From assembly GCF_030247185.1 (NCBI RefSeq), contig NC_080572.1:188384866-188448865 (forward strand): a stretch of 64,000 bases of DNA. The letters run 5' to 3'. Positions 33,585 through 45,935 of this stretch are shown here, piece by piece (the first letter of the stretch is position 1; each line of letters starts with the position of its first letter). The position numbers and the translations under genes are program-made. The notes under the pieces were generated by a model, which was given only the letters and a program-made list of their open reading frames with translations, was not told the origin of the DNA and made no database searches. This stretch comes from Malaya genurostris (taxonomy: Eukaryota > Arthropoda > Insecta > Diptera > Culicidae).

Positions 33585-34812
33585 TAGTGGTGTAATGATG
33601 TCTTTCTCATATTATTTATATTTTCAAAAACATCACTAGAGGATTCTATCAAGTTTCTTTTTTTGAAATTTGAATAAAATCAAAAACGTTCTTCGGTATT
33701 ATCTACCATCACCTTTTTAATTGGTAAACAGTTATGTAAAGTTTATAAAGATTTAAATGTGGCAACCCTGCACGCTATACAAAATTGAACAAAGCACGCT
33801 GTGTGCTACGCGGGTGCGTTTTCTTCTTCTTCCGTACCAGCACGTACCGATGCGTGCCGATTTTGCATCATTTTGTATGACAGTTTGAAAGTTTTGATAC
33901 TCATTGCCCTATAATTTCGGAACCGAAAATCGGGTCTGGATGAAATTACACAGTATCTTTTAAGACAATGAGAATATTAATTTGAATCATGATTTGTGAA
34001 AATCGGTTTAACCGTTGCTAAGAAATCGAAGTGATCCATTTTTAAAGCTTCTCATCACTATTACCGGTGCGTTCGGAAGTGGAAACCGGGCACTAGTAGT
34101 CCCAAAGTAGATTTATATATCCACCAACTAACAAGGTCTGCCAACAAGATGAATTTACCAATAAATTTTATCCAAATTTGCACCTCGATTCGTCATCGCT
34201 TGTGAAAAAATCCTCACGAAATTCAATTTTTTTAATAAGCTCACTGTAATACCGGAACCGGAAGTCGGATCTGGATTCACTTTTAGAGGACATTTTGAGG
34301 AATTTCAAGACCTTTCGTTTGCATTCTAGTTTGTAAAAATCGGTTAAGAAATTTCCGAGAAAATTAAATGCGCATTTTCTCATAGATTTTCACTTATTGC
34401 CTAGTAATTCCGGAACCGGAAGTCGAATAAAGATAAAATTCAATAGCGATCTATGCGACCTTCCGTTTGTATCTGAGTTTGTGGAAATCGATCAAGCCAT
34501 CTCTGAGAAAAGTGAGAGACATTTATTTTAATTTTTTTAGTGCATATCACCATGTAATTCCGGAACCGAAAGTCGGATCGGAATAAAATTCACAAGCGAT
34601 CTATGGGATCATAAGACCTCTCATTTGAATCTGAGTTCGTGAAAATCGGTTCAGCCATCTCTGAGAAAATCGAGTGACATTATTTGTCACACACACAGAA
34701 ATTTGCTCAGTTCGTCGAATGGTATATGACATTCGGCCCTCCGGGACTCGGTTCAAAAGTCGGTTTTCACGGTGATTTAGCCTTTCTATATGAGAAAGAC
34801 AGAAATGGAAAT
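33585..34812 (+). repeat. Dispersed family R copy, nearly complete
   Basis: Starts CACGTAGTGGTGTAATGATG and ends TTTCTATATGAGAAAGAC. In between are at least four modules with CCGGAACCGGAAGTCGGAT-type boxes and AATCGGTTCAGCCATCTCTG. The CA tract is reduced to CACACACAG near 34690. This is the best copy in the window for defining the family. Confidence 0.75.
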
Positions 34813-36084
34813 CTTCCCGGTAATGCCTAAAACATAACTGATTTTTTTCAAATTCTCCGTTGGAGCGGTTGCTTCAAAAATCAAATGAATTAAAAACCAA
34901 TAGAACCGCTCCAGCTCCATCAATATGGTAGGCAGTGCAGTGATGAATGAAGTTTCAATTGAAACTGAATGTGAAACACACTGACGATCTCTCTATGCAG
35001 TAAACTTCACACTCTGATACACACAACGTTCGCTGACGTACCGAACGGGCAGCATTCAGTTCTTCAATCGATTCTCTTCAAATCAAAACTCAGTTGATCT
35101 CTTGAAGTAAACGTCAGTTGATGATCTCTTGAAGTAACAAAATATCTCTTTCAATAGTGTGGGAGCGGCCTTCAAAGAGGTTTATGTAAACATTCGAATT
35201 GATGATAAAGATGAAAGACAAACCAGATAGCTGAAATATCAATTACAGAATATACATAAATTAAAAGTTTCCTTTTTCAGTTTTCATTTTTAATACGTTG
35301 CTCCATTCATAATTCCAGGGTGGCAAGTGAATTGCCGATTTCAATTTCCCGGTTTTTTCCCGGTTTTCCCGGTGCGCGAGACAAAAAATTCCCGGTTTTT
35401 AGAACAGGCTCAAATTGCCTATGTTCAGTATTTTTTTCGAATATTTCTAGACATCCCATATTCAAAAGAACAACGAGAGTTGAGAAATAAAGCGTCAGGG
35501 AAACCGTAAAGCTCAGATAGGCCAATCAGGGAAAATAGTCAGGTTAGCGCGAAAACACAGCGCATCACGCCACGCTTAGCACCAGCTTCCTGCTATGACG
35601 TCATGAAACTGTGGCCAGCATCATTCTGCAAAAACCAAACCAATGAAGAAATATGGCTAACAAAAAATTGGATATTACAAACTTCTTGGTTAGTCAGTAC
35701 CCTTTACCGCACTTCCCCACAAATTATCGATCAGAATATCATCACTACGATAAGGCAATTAAGATTTTATTCAATTTGAAATGCTCGAATGTTTGTTTAC
35801 CATACTCTGAGCGCTCTGCACCAATAGCAGCCAGGCTATATCTTTTTGTAATAATATGCATAAAACAGCATAAACAGCAGAAATGATGCATAAAACGGTA
35901 GAGTACACGCGCTCTACCTCTTTCTCAATATAGCTGTTGCTGTGGCAATATAGTGAGTGTGTAATAAAAGTGCTTTTTAAAAAGTGAACGACAAAGAAAA
36001 AATCCCTTTCTAAGTATTTTTTGGGTATCTCGATTTAGAAATAGGAAATATTCATTATGCCAAGTACACATAACAATGGGAAGA

Positions 36085-36310
36085 AATCGTTCTTGGCTTT
36101 CTCATATAGATAAGTTATGCAATCACTGCGAAAACCGATCTTGGAACCAAGGCCCGGAGGGCTGAGTGTCATATACCATTCGAAAAGATCAGAAATTGTG
36201 TATATATGTATCTATGTAACGTTTTTGAGCGATCAATTTTCTCAGAGATGGCTCACCCGATTTTCTTGTGGTCCCATACGAATTAAATCCGGATCCGACT
36301 TCCGGTTGTG
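36085..36310 (-). repeat. Family R end fragment
   Basis: GGCTTTCTCATATAGATAAG, GAGTGTCATATACCATTCGA and TCTCAGAGATGGCTCACCCG identify the reversed end of family R, inside the CAGGGTGGC copy 2. Confidence 0.65.
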
Positions 36311-36652
36311 AAAAGGGTGAACAGATTGAGATCTGTAGAGTGAAAATATAAGCTTTAATCTTGATCAGAAACTGTTTCTTCGGTTCGACAGCCTCCTTGT
36401 ATCGATTATATGATTTTGAGTGCTGTTTTGTTAATTACGCTCCCAGCATTCAATAAAGCATTATCAACGAAACCACAAGACTTTCAAAACGTTATTGTTT
36501 AAGTATGAGGATTTGCTTAATAGAAGATTTAAGATTTAATTAATCCTTGGAACGACGTTTAATAACCTCGTCCACAATTTGTCCAAATATTCATCTTTAG
36601 AACCAACAGTACCACCCAACTCAATGTATTCCATCTCTCTTTTTGTCTGTTA

Positions 36653-36839
36653 AGCAAAGCAAAGTCTTGGCATTACATTCCTTTTGTGGAATTTGGCCTT
36701 TCTGTCTCAACAGACTTCGCAGCCGATTCATATAGCGTACAGAATCATTGCATGGCTAGTACTATGGATCCTACTGACGCTAAGAATCCTTCCAGGTCGG
36801 GGTTCGAACATACGACAACTGGCTTGTAAGACCAGCGTA
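36653..36839 (-). mobile_element. tRNA-derived SINE, family A, 5'-truncated
   Basis: Carries box B in complement (GGGGTTCGAACAT) and the body block CAACAGACTTCGCAGCCGAT, but lacks the box A end. Bordered by TTTTGTCTGTTA at 36641-36652 and 36840-36851. Confidence 0.8.
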
Positions 36840-37694
36840 TTTTGTCTGTTACTTTGCTACTAATGTTATTCGTATGTACTAGCTCTTTTGTAAGACTGTC
36901 AATAAATAAGCCTTGTTAAGGCTTTCTGCAAACTCAGCAGTTCTTAAGACTTTTAGGATTCAAACTAGGAGTGTATTCTAAAGATGGGCAAAACCGTTCA
37001 TTACAAAGAATCGCTCAAAACCTAACAGTTCTACAGAAAGAATTAGTTCTATTGAATTTTTGGTTTCGTTCTTCTGAAACTTTGTATGTTTCTTCGAAAA
37101 TAATATGAGAGTAACTTCTAGCAGATTACTCAAACCAGCAAACATTCCGAAAAACGCAACTAACATCTCCAAAGAATTCGATTTTTTTATTTCTTTATAG
37201 AGAACTATCATTCTTAAATAAAGAACTCAAATTCACTCAATCTTCGAGGAGAAATAACTCGTTGTAGTGTTCGTAAACGGATTTCCCATCTCTGTGTTCG
37301 AATACTATATTAGCCTAGTATAGTTTAAAAAAAGTATACCTGAGGTTAAAAGTAGACAAGGAACAATTCTCCTTCCGATTCTATCTAACAACATATACGA
37401 TATCCTTTCAAAATTGAATTTTGGTGAAACAGAACAAAATCCTTCTAAAATTCTTGAAATGGACTCTTGTCGCTCTGGGAAAACAACAACAATCCATGCC
37501 TCTAGTGAGAGATGATCTAAGTTTGATTCTTCGTCGACATCAACACCCGCATTCTTGTGAATCCTACTATGAAATCCATAGGTAATGATGTTTAATATAA
37601 ATTACAAATCAAACCATTTTCTAAACCTTTCTAAAGTTTTTCACAAACTCTCAGAAACCAATTTCAGCTCTCAAATAAGGAAATCAAATACTCA

Positions 37695-37990
37695 TTGCAA
37701 ACGGTGAACAAGGTCAAAGTCGACAGCTTTTTAAATTTTGTCAATCCTATTGAAATCAATACCAAGATTACAACACAAGGATTGTCTCAAGATGACATTA
37801 CTGAGACAAATTATGATGAAATTATGACAATCATCAACCCACTCAAAAACATGAAGGCTCCAAAGATTTTTTCATAATTTTATTAAACATGTTACCTGAT
37901 ATTTCTTTTGCAATCATATTTTGTAAACTTATTCTGAAATTTAAACGAAATCCAGCAAAAGCATCCGTTCGATGTGCTGTTGTTGATAAC
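37695..37990 (+). pseudogene. Jockey-type LINE reverse transcriptase fragment
   Basis: The frame ends with EIMTIINPLKNMKAPKIF. After a shift it continues FIILLNMLPDISFAIIFCKL. This corresponds to the N-terminal RT segment, where LINEs of the jockey group have a lysine-rich KAPG motif followed by the helix before the palm. The Gly-Asp after KAP is lost. It lies inside CAGGGTGGC copy 2. Short and diverged, so only moderately sure. Confidence 0.45.
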
Positions 37991-38579
37991 AACTAAGATC
38001 CATTAGAAATTGCTGCCAAACCCTTACAATTGTAGAACGAAACATGGGATGTTGGGCCCATCTCCAATGAATTGTGTACCATAAAACCTGTGTGGGACAA
38101 TACGATATTTCAAAACTTCTCACTTAAACGCAAAATGGAGTATTACCTTCAACTTTTCATTTGTTTAACAGGAAAATTATGATTTACTAAGATTAGGGCT
38201 AGTAATTTTTTTCCCGGATTTGCACTAAAATTCCCGACTTTTTCCCGGTTTTTCCCGGCGAAACGAAATTTCCGAGTTTTTCCCGGTTTTCCCGATTTTC
38301 CCGGTCACTTGCCACCCTGTAATTCCATTCATTCGAACTTGCTCACCACCAACAGGCAATGTAGCAATTAAACTCCCTGGAACTTGAAACCGAGCAAGCA
38401 AAACTTCAAATGACTAGGTGTGATTATTCAACTGACAATGAATTCTGGGAGCTTCACTTGAAAATGGCAGCAAAAGTCATATGAATTTGTATCGATATGC
38501 TGACGGTCAGTGGTCATAAATTTCATTTTCATTTGATATCATTCGATTGAAAATGAAATTTTACCGCACTGATGGTAGG

Positions 38580-39228
38580 TAAAGAGTTGAAATTTTGGGA
38601 AAATTGTCTGCAGGCCAAACCCTTTCGAATGTGGTATAACGATAGGAATTCCCTTTGGTGGAAGATGTCACATGCTTACCTGATCAGATGTGATTAACAA
38701 AACTGTATCAAATATTGATATTATAAATAACATAAATCCTATCTAAATTTGATTCAAATTCGTTATCGATAGCTGAGCGGAATGATTGATCCAAATTATT
38801 TGTCTTTATTGGTATAAATACCAAAATGAGCAACAATTTTAATATAATTTTGATAAGGGATTCCTGATCGGATACCCGGCTGTAACCTTTATTAGATAAA
38901 AGACAAAAAAGATTTAGATTAGATAAAAGACATTCGTATGACTAATACTAAAAATGTTACAGTCCATCTACTTCCAAAGAAAACCAGCCAAAAATAGGGA
39001 AAATTTATCACTAAATCATTTACATTCGAAATATTGACCTTAATTGATGATACAGAATTTTTAGCGAAGGGTAGCTCATGATAACACTTTGGAAACAATT
39101 TTATAGTAGTTAGTTTTGAAATTCATGAGAAAGTTATTTGAGATTTAACCATCAAAAAAATGCTTCGTTTTATCAAGAACAATATAAAACTTTGATCTGA
39201 CTTCACTTCACAATCAAAAGGCTGGCTA
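38580..39228. other. No gene recognised
   Basis: AT-rich sequence between the hAT MITE and the truncated LINE. Nothing identified. Confidence 0.4.
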
Positions 39229-40455
39229 GGCTGCATGCATTCGACACATACAATGAGTCTTGAAGTTCTGGCGGGAGTTCTTCCATTGAAAAATCATTTT
39301 TGGGAGCTTTCATCGCGACTGCTAATAAGATGTGAGGTACTGAATCCCCTGGTTATTAATAACTTCGAAAGGCTAGTTGAGCTTCAATCTCAAACAAGAT
39401 TCATGACAGTATATTTTAACCATATGTCACAGGAAATCAACCCTTCAAGATATATTCCTATCCGTGTCAGCCTCCTAAATGTCCCTGACTCAACTTTATT
39501 TTTCGACACATCCATGCAGCGCGAAGTGCGTGGAATCCCGGAACACCTACGCTCGATGGAAATCCCAAAAATATTTACAAGTAAGTTCAGGCATATTGAC
39601 TCTGAGAAAATATTTTACACGGACGGATCACGAATTGAAGCGGCTACTGGGTTTGGTATATTCAACAATAATGTTTCGGTCTCATTTAAGCTTCAAGAAC
39701 CTGCATCTGTTTATATAGCAGCGTTAGCAGCAGTTCATTATAGTTTGAGTGTAATCGTCACATTATCTCCAAACCATTATTTTCTTTTCACAGATAGTCT
39801 GAGTGCAATTGAAGCTATTCGCTCAAACGCTGCTTGCCAAAATGAACTGTTTTCCTTGGGCAAAATAAAACAGTGCCTGAACGTCATATTGAATAATAAT
39901 TATCAAATCACAATAGTTTGGGTTCCGGCTCATTGCTCCATTCCAGGCAATGAAAGAGCCGATAGTTTAGCCAAACGTGGTGCTATTGAGGGTGAGATTT
40001 ATGAGAGACCGATTGCTTTCAACGAATTCTATAGCGCGTCTCGCCAAAGAACACTTGCCAGCTGGCAAACTTCTTGGGATAAAGATCATCTGGGTCGGTG
40101 GATGCACTCAATTATTCCTAAAATATCGACAAAGGCATGGTTCAGGGGACTGGATGTGAGTAGAGATTTCATTCGTGTGATGTCCAGACTCATGTCCAAT
40201 CACTACACGTTAGATGCACATCTCCTTCGAATTGGACTTTCCGAGACTAATCATTGTGCTTGCGGACTTTCCGAGACTAATCATTGTGTTTGGACATGCG
40301 TGGAGTTTCGTGATGTCAGATCTCAACTAATAAATTCCTTGCGTACCCAAGGTAGACTATCCAATGTCCCAGTTCGCGACATTCTTGCTTGTCGTGACCT
40401 TCCATACATGAAACTTCTTTATCATTTCATTAAATCCATTGGAGTTCCAATTTAA
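39229..40455 (+). pseudogene. 5'-truncated I-clade LINE ORF2: RT tail, RNase H, C-terminal region
   Basis: An unbroken 406-codon frame starts inside the RT thumb (GCMHSTHTMSLEVLAGVLPL). It passes through RNase H (FYTDGSRIEAATGFGIFN; VYIAALAAVHYS; TDSLSAIEAI; HCSIPGNERADSLAKRG) and ends with SRDFIRVMSRLMSNHYTLDA and FIKSIGVPI. The RNase H Glu, present as VAELAAI in the element at 22.5 kb, is Ala (GCG at 39721-39723), so activity is probably lost. A 30-bp tandem duplication (40234-40258 and 40264-40288) replaces the DIEH part of the C-terminal Cys/His motif. It lacks endonuclease and RT palm, so it is a dead-on-arrival copy despite the open frame. Confidence 0.82.
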
Positions 40456-40780
40456 ATTTTATTTTATGTTAGACTGTTTTCTCTTCCATGAGTTCAACCA
40501 ATAGCCAACTATAGGATATTGAATATAAGTGGTGAACTGATACAAACAAACCTGAAATAGTTATAAGATCATGTACAAAATAAATGTATTTTATTTAATG
40601 TAATTTAAAATAGCAACTCGCTTGATAAAAACAGTGTTTAGATTAACTAATGAGTACCAACATACTAATATGATATTCGAAATGTATTAGGTTTAAACTA
40701 CTATGTACTGTGGATGCCACGGCGAAGAAAAACTTATGTATATTGCCTATGAAATAAACGTATTTATGAAAAAAAAAATC
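40456..40780 (+). other. LINE 3' UTR and A-rich tail
   Basis: Untranslated sequence after the LINE stop. Near the end it has TGCCTATGAAATAAACG (AATAAA) and then a 9-base A run at 40769-40777. This is the likely 3' end of the retrocopy. Confidence 0.55.
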
Positions 40781-41182
40781 AAGTATATCTTTCATGAGCA
40801 AGCATACGAAAAATAACAATTACATGATCCGAATTGAAAATTTAATACAATTTCCAAATTAACATTCAGAGATTTATTTATTTATTTAGGAGCAAGAGAG
40901 TGAAGCTGAGGATTCTATTTCTCCTTCTCCAACAGGCATAAAACCTTCTCTTCTTTTGTACCAATAGATTCAACAATATAAACATTATCTTACTGTGAAA
41001 CGAAAGGGTTAAGTAAATATTCAACATGTTTTATTTTTCTATTTTCAATAGGTTTCAAATTTTAAACAGGTTTTCAAGTTGTGTTGAGATCATTTGAAGT
41101 TAAAACATATCCGTATCATAATCACGCTATAGCTATTGCAAATTTGGACAAGTGTGATTTTTGATCAAACGTTCTAAATTCA

Positions 41183-41399
41183 GTTCCAGATTCAGCCAAA
41201 TCTAAACGATCGACGTCTTGCCGTCAAAATTGGTGATCGAGGTATCCCACGAGGAAGGCATATAGGACCACTGTACTTTAATGACGTTGATTTTACTCTG
41301 ATAGGACAAAGGCTTTCATTTGCTGATGATCTTTCAATTTACAAAGTAATCAAGAAAATGGATGATACCGAATTCCCGCAACATCAACTGTTGATTTAA
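41183..41399 (+). pseudogene. Jockey-type LINE reverse transcriptase palm fragment
   Basis: QIQPNLNDRRLAVKIGDRGI, then PRGRHIGPLYFNDVD and LSFADDLSIYKVIKKMDD. The GIPRG..IGPL block matches the RT GVPQGS..GPLLF motif, and FADD is the catalytic motif. About 45 residues are missing between the two, and a TAA at 41397-41399 ends the frame. It is a fragment of a different LINE from the I-clade copies, which have LADD. Confidence 0.7.
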
Positions 41400-41513
41400 G
41401 CATTAAAATACTCTAACGTAAGTTTAACTAAGTTATAAATCACGAAGTATCGTTATGTTGTAATGGATGCAAAACATATCACTTCAAAAACATCCAGGTA
41501 TTTTTCAAGACTG

Positions 41514-41697
41514 GTTGCCGTTCAATGCATTGGGCGCAGGTCTTAAAAGCCAGCTGTCGTATGTTCGAACTCCAACCTGAAAATATTCTTAGTATCAGTA
41601 TGGTTCTGTACGCTATGAATCGGTTGCAAAGTCTGTTGAAACAAAAGGTCGAATTCCACAAGCGAAATGTAATACCAAGGCTTTGCTTTAGAATTTT
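41514..41697 (+). mobile_element. tRNA-derived SINE, family A
   Basis: GCCGTTCAATGCATTGGGCG (box A region), GTATGTTCGAACTCC (box B), CGGTTGCAAAGTCTGTTGAA and the CCAAGGCTTTGC end. A deletion removes part of the middle relative to the 52658 copy. No clear target duplication found. Confidence 0.75.
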
Positions 41698-41699
41698 AA

Positions 41700-42620
41700 A
41701 TATACACACAAATATAAATTAAATATTTCGGGAAATTCCGGGAAACCGTCTTATCCTGAATCGGTTTGAATGCGTGGAAGCCTGATTTTTTTTATCGGAA
41801 CAATGTTCCTCGTTCTCCATCTCCATATCGTCTGACCGAATAATGTGTGACATATCGCTTCTATACTGGCCTTCACGTCCGGTAGGGACGTTTACACTTC
41901 CAATGCAACTGCAAAATCTGTTTGATGTTTTACATCAACTTCAAATTGAAATACTGTTAGGAAAAGTAGCGCACACTAGTCTTTCATAATATGCTAGCCA
42001 CCAGAAAGATCTCGAATATTATCTCCATTCAATTCTGTCTTACAATTCTGTCTGCTATGAAATAATAAATAACGAGTAGTTGGTATCGTACTGAAACGAA
42101 TCACTTCAATTCAGCGTTCTGATGGCAAAATATCACTTCATTTCACTCAGACTATAACTCAATTCATTATTCGCTGTCGTAGCTAAGTTCTTGCGTTCCA
42201 CTACCGAAATTTGACTTGTTATAGTAGACAGGATTCATGGACGATATACTTTGAAATGCTACAGTGCTGCTCCGTTGCTACGAAACAGCTATTAATTATT
42301 CTTGGTTTTCAATGTTTTGCTAGATTTAACTGTACCGATAATTAATCACTTCAAGACTTCTTCCGATTTTGTACGGTGGCTTTCTCAACTTTTTGAATCG
42401 TTGCCTTGGGACGATTCATTTTAATTATGCTCTCTGTTTCAGTAAAGAAAATTATATCTACAGTTCCCAAAGCTTTATCTAGTCTGCGCTTATACTGCTT
42501 GTGATTGTTACCCATAGGACTGAGCTGAACACCATTTTCGATTGTGAACAGAAATACTTGAACAAGTTATATTGGATTTGTTTGATTCCTCAACTCTTTA
42601 TTCAACTGGTTTAACTCAAT
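41700..42620. other. No gene recognised
   Basis: Mixed sequence without a recognisable repeat or convincing frame. Confidence 0.35.
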
Positions 42621-42624
42621 TATT

Positions 42625-42765
42625 GGGCATGGGTATAGCGTGATCGTGATCAAGTCGATGCCTTTCATGTAGCCCACCTGGGTTCGATTCCCAATTCCGC
42701 ACATAGGGTCTGACCCGAGAGACGAATGACCTCTATAATTGAAACAAAAGTAAAACATAATCTAG
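42625..42765 (+). mobile_element. tRNA-derived SINE, family B
   Basis: GGGTATAGCGTGATCG (box A region), then CCCACCTGGGTTCGATTCCC (box B), CGCACATAGGGTC, and a tail GACCTCTATAATTGAAAC. Same arrangement as the copy at 44625-44777. The D-arm region has an extra GTGATC duplication, so it is not a functional tRNA gene. Confidence 0.75.
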
Positions 42766-42849
42766 CATAACGGCAAACGTTCCGTCATCGCCGATATATT
42801 TTTATCGTAAAGCTTGAATATCTGAACACCAAAACACGATTTATCTCGG

Positions 42850-43280
42850 AATTATATTAATGAAATTTCAATGTTTAGTACTCAAATTGAGACCATTATT
42901 TCATTTTAAAGAAAAAACTGATATGAGTTATTCCGGTTTGGTTTACATGAAATATCATCAAATGCGAATGGTTCTGATGAATTTCTTCCCATCATATTTT
43001 GGACACTTTGTTCCACCATCTCTTCATTTCGCAATTGGAAGCAGTTTGCGTTTTCGAAGAAATTCCGGTTCCAGAATTACAGGGTGATATGCACAAAAAA
43101 GTGAAAATATTGTCACTCACTTTTCTCGGTGATGGCTGAACCAATTTTCACCATCTGAGATTCAACTTAAAGATCTTAAGATGCCATAAAAATATCCCAA
43201 TGTTCATTCAGATCAAACCCCTCGTTCCGGAGGTAGAGTGTTTAGTGTAAAAATGTAAATTTCAAGAATATTTTTCCATA
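42850..43280 (-). repeat. Family R fragment
   Basis: Reversed modules: AATTACAGGGTGATATGCAC, TCACTCACTTTTCTCGG and GATGGCTGAACCAATTTTCA. Confidence 0.6.
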
Positions 43281-43299
43281 AGCTTCCTCTTTATGTTAG

Positions 43300-44265
43300 C
43301 TAGTGAATTTCTCTAGTTTGAAGACATGACAGTCTGTAACTAAATAGTCTTATAAATGATTTGCAGAAATTTATCCAAGTCCAAGTATTATTCGTGCGCG
43401 ACTCAGTATGTTCCGGTTTCAAGATGCTCGGGTGCACCACTAAACTCACTGACTTTCCGAGTGAACGTTTCAACAATATCCTATATTGAAGTCCCGGGAA
43501 GTCTTGATTCACAGCTCTTTTTCTAGGAAACTGAAAAAAAATTTGCAATACTATCGCGTAAAGAATTAAAACTTCCCTATTTTTTATAAATGAAATTACG
43601 TGATACAAAATAAACGAGTGAATAGGATTCAGACAAAATAGTTGTTTCATTTCATTGACATATTCTAAACAGTTGTTATAAAATCATTTTTTTAATCATC
43701 AATTAAAGGTCAACAGATTCCACGCGCGTCTTGATTCTTTATTATTCCCGCTTTATTATTTTAATTATCTATTAAAATTATTAATTGGTTATATTGGTTG
43801 ATCTGGGCAGCCGGTTATCGAGAAAAATATTTTTTTTTTGAATATTAATATTAAATGAAGCAAAGTATAGAAACTTACTATGTATTCAATATACCGATAT
43901 ATGTTATCTCTGTTATTAACTTTGTAATATCAACGGATTTGCGCAATAGTTGATTTTTATCATTCAGTTTATAATCCTGAAAGACAATCAATAACATGGA
44001 AGAAGAAAACATTCCAAATAAATCGATAAGTTGAATGAAGAGATAATTTAGTAAAATAGAGTAATCAGGCATGAAACATGAAAATATCGGATAACTGAAA
44101 GGAAAAAGAAACTCTTGCAATTATCGCCTTTTACGACATGGAAGCAGGAACCCAGTGGATCTATTCTTGGTTCATTTTTTTCCGCCGGATTCCACACGGC
44201 AGCTAGGCTGGTACTGTCCGGAGAGAGCAAAAAGGTACTATCAATCTCCTAGTAGACCTCAGCCG
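43300..44265. other. No gene recognised
   Basis: AT-rich. The - strand frames 43300-43650 and 43878-44120 show no motif. The block around 44125-44220 (CGCCTTTTACGACATGGAAG ... GGATTCCACACGGC) looks like a dispersed repeat core, but I cannot name it. Confidence 0.35.
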
Positions 44266-44269
44266 CTTG

Positions 44270-44345
44270 GTGACTTCCGGTTCATTAGTATTCCTTAAAA
44301 ACCCTTACGATATGGGTATTTTCGGAACGGGTTTATTGAGTAGAT
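44270..44345. repeat. 117-bp family, partial unit
   Basis: GACTTCCGGTTCATTAGTAT, CCTTACGATATGGGTATTTT and CGGAACGGGTTTATTGAGTA match orientation 1 units at 690-985. Confidence 0.7.
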
Positions 44346-44624
44346 GCTGAAAATCTGGAACCGATAACGAATATGTGGTGATGAGAGTAACAATACTTTT
44401 TTAGCTTTTATAACGTACATAAAAAAAACTTAGATTTGTGTAACACTGAAAATAAAAATAATTTAACAACATTTGACACACATTGGCTTGAAGAAAAAGA
44501 TTTATGTTCGAGGTCGTTTTTAAATATTAGATTAAGACTTTGAATTCTTCAATAAAATATCGAAATCATACAATACGACTGTAACAATATAATATTATAA
44601 TGCAAGGCACTCGAACAAGCTTTT

Positions 44625-44777
44625 TTTTGTTTTGATAATAGAGGTTTTAACATTGTGGTCATTCTGCTTTTCGGGTTAGAAAAGTTTTCTGACCCTATGT
44701 GCGGGGGTTGGGAATCGAACCCAGGTGGGCAGCGTGAAAGGCATCGGCTTACCCATCACGCTATACCCGTTTCTCCA
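44625..44777 (-). mobile_element. tRNA-derived SINE, family B, with target duplication
   Basis: On the - strand: GGGTATAGCGTGATGGGTAA (box A), CACCTGGGTTCGATTCCCAA (box B), CGCACATAGGGTCAGAAAAC, and an AACCTCTATTATCAAAAC tail. Bordered by CGAACAAGCTTTT at 44612-44624 and 44778-44790, a perfect 13-bp duplication. The arm pairing is SINE-like rather than that of a working tRNA. Confidence 0.85.
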
Positions 44778-44929
44778 CGAACAAGCTTTTAGACGTCTAC
44801 TTATTATGTTTTTTTCGAAAGTATTCATAAAGTGCATTATTTAAACAATATCGAAGAACTGGTGGTCTCAATCTAGAGTAAAAAGCTGATGGCAAAAACC
44901 GCTGGAAAGCATCTACTGTTCAAATGGCA

Positions 44930-45520
44930 TATAATCATGTCGTAATGGTCTTCAAGGTCAAGGTATATAACAAAACTCGCAATATTGATTTTTGAAAAAC
45001 GCACTGAAACAGCATTTTCCGGTATCTAATTATCAAATCCGATCCGGAAATACCTCTATTGTAAGGGTTTTGAGGAACATAAAAAAAACCGGAAATCGCC
45101 ATCTTGGAATTCAGAGCCACCTCAAACATCGTTTTCTGACATCTACTCTCCAAATCCGTTCCGATAATACCCATATTGAAATGACATTCAAGAATTATAA
45201 ATGAACCGGAAGTTGCCGTCTTGGATTTTAGAACCACCTCAAACATCGTATTCCGACATTTACTCATCACACCCGTTCCAAAAATACCCATATTGTAAGG
45301 ATTCTTATATAATATTAATAAACCGGAAGTCGCCATCTTAGATTTCCAAAATACCTCAAACATCATTTTTCGAAATATACTTCTTAAACCCATTCTGAAA
45401 ATACCCATATTGTAATAGTTTCCATATAAATGAGCTGGATATCCTTTTCGCAGAAGAAGTTTACGTTATTTAGGATTTGGTTCGTAAAAAGAGTGTTGTA
45501 AACGGAGGTTTGGGTGTACC
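44930..45520. repeat. 117-bp family, diverged cluster and element edge
   Basis: About four diverged units in orientation 2 (AAACCGGAAATCGCCATCTT, ACCCATATTGTAAGGATTCT). They end in GTAAACGGAGGTTTGGGTGT, which resembles in inverse the ACACCCAAACCTTCGTTTAC near 520-540. That motif may be a terminal sequence of the minisatellite-bearing element. Confidence 0.6.
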
Positions 45521-45549
45521 CATTTTTGAAAAAAGAATATTTACCCATT

Positions 45550-45930
45550 AAATTAGGTTTTATGTGAAATAATTAGGCACAAATCGGTTAGCCGTCTCTA
45601 AGCAAATAAAGTGAGTTCCGTTTTGGATTTTTAAACCATAATTCTCGATACCCCGGAACAGAGAATCCGGTTTGGCTAAGTCAGTTCATGTGGTCAGCAA
45701 CTATCATAAGCTGCAAATTTAACCTTGTAACACCGGAACCGGAAGTCGGATCCGGATAGAATACAATCGAAACCTCTGGGACCAGAAGACCTTTTATTTG
45801 AGCTTAAGATTGAAAAAATCGAATCACCTATCTCTGAACAAATGAGGTGAGATCCTTTTTGGAGTATGTGACAACTGTTTCCGATGTGTCCGCTATCGGA
45901 AACCAGTATAGCTGGAATTGGTTTGCTTGA
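45550..45930 (+). repeat. Family R fragment
   Basis: Modules with CCGGAACCGGAAGTCGGATC (45734) and CAAATCGGTTAGCCGTCTCT, without either family end. Confidence 0.6.
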
Positions 45931-45935
45931 CCAAT

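Larger units (their letters stand above)
35316..38319. mobile_element. Non-autonomous TIR element (CAGGGTGGC family), copy 2
   Basis: Same perfect ends as copy 1 (CAGGGTGGCAAGTG / CACTTGCCACCCTG) and the same TTCCCGG-rich subterminal clusters. The target duplication is again 6 bp, TAATTC at 35310-35315 and 38320-38325. The interiors share blocks near both ends, but copy 2 has extra material: a family R fragment, a SINE and a LINE RT fragment. No transposase was recognised in 3.0 kb. Confidence 0.85.
34933..38571. mobile_element. hAT-type MITE, copy A, split by a later insertion
   Basis: Ends CAGTGCAGTG (left) and CCGCACTG (right) are bordered by ATGGTAGG at 34925-34932 and 38572-38579, an 8-bp duplication typical of hAT elements. 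Outer portions are 34933-35315 and 38326-38571. The middle is the CAGGGTGGC element. Copy B at 45936-46610 confirms that the outer portions belong together. Confidence 0.8.

Noticed and set aside
42625..42765. Functional tRNA gene
   Set aside because: Box A and box B are present, but the cloverleaf arms do not pair properly and a related copy with a SINE body and target duplication exists.
42960..43000. Second hammerhead at a CTGATGA word
   Set aside because: No stem II, no GAAA and no matching stem III strand follow.
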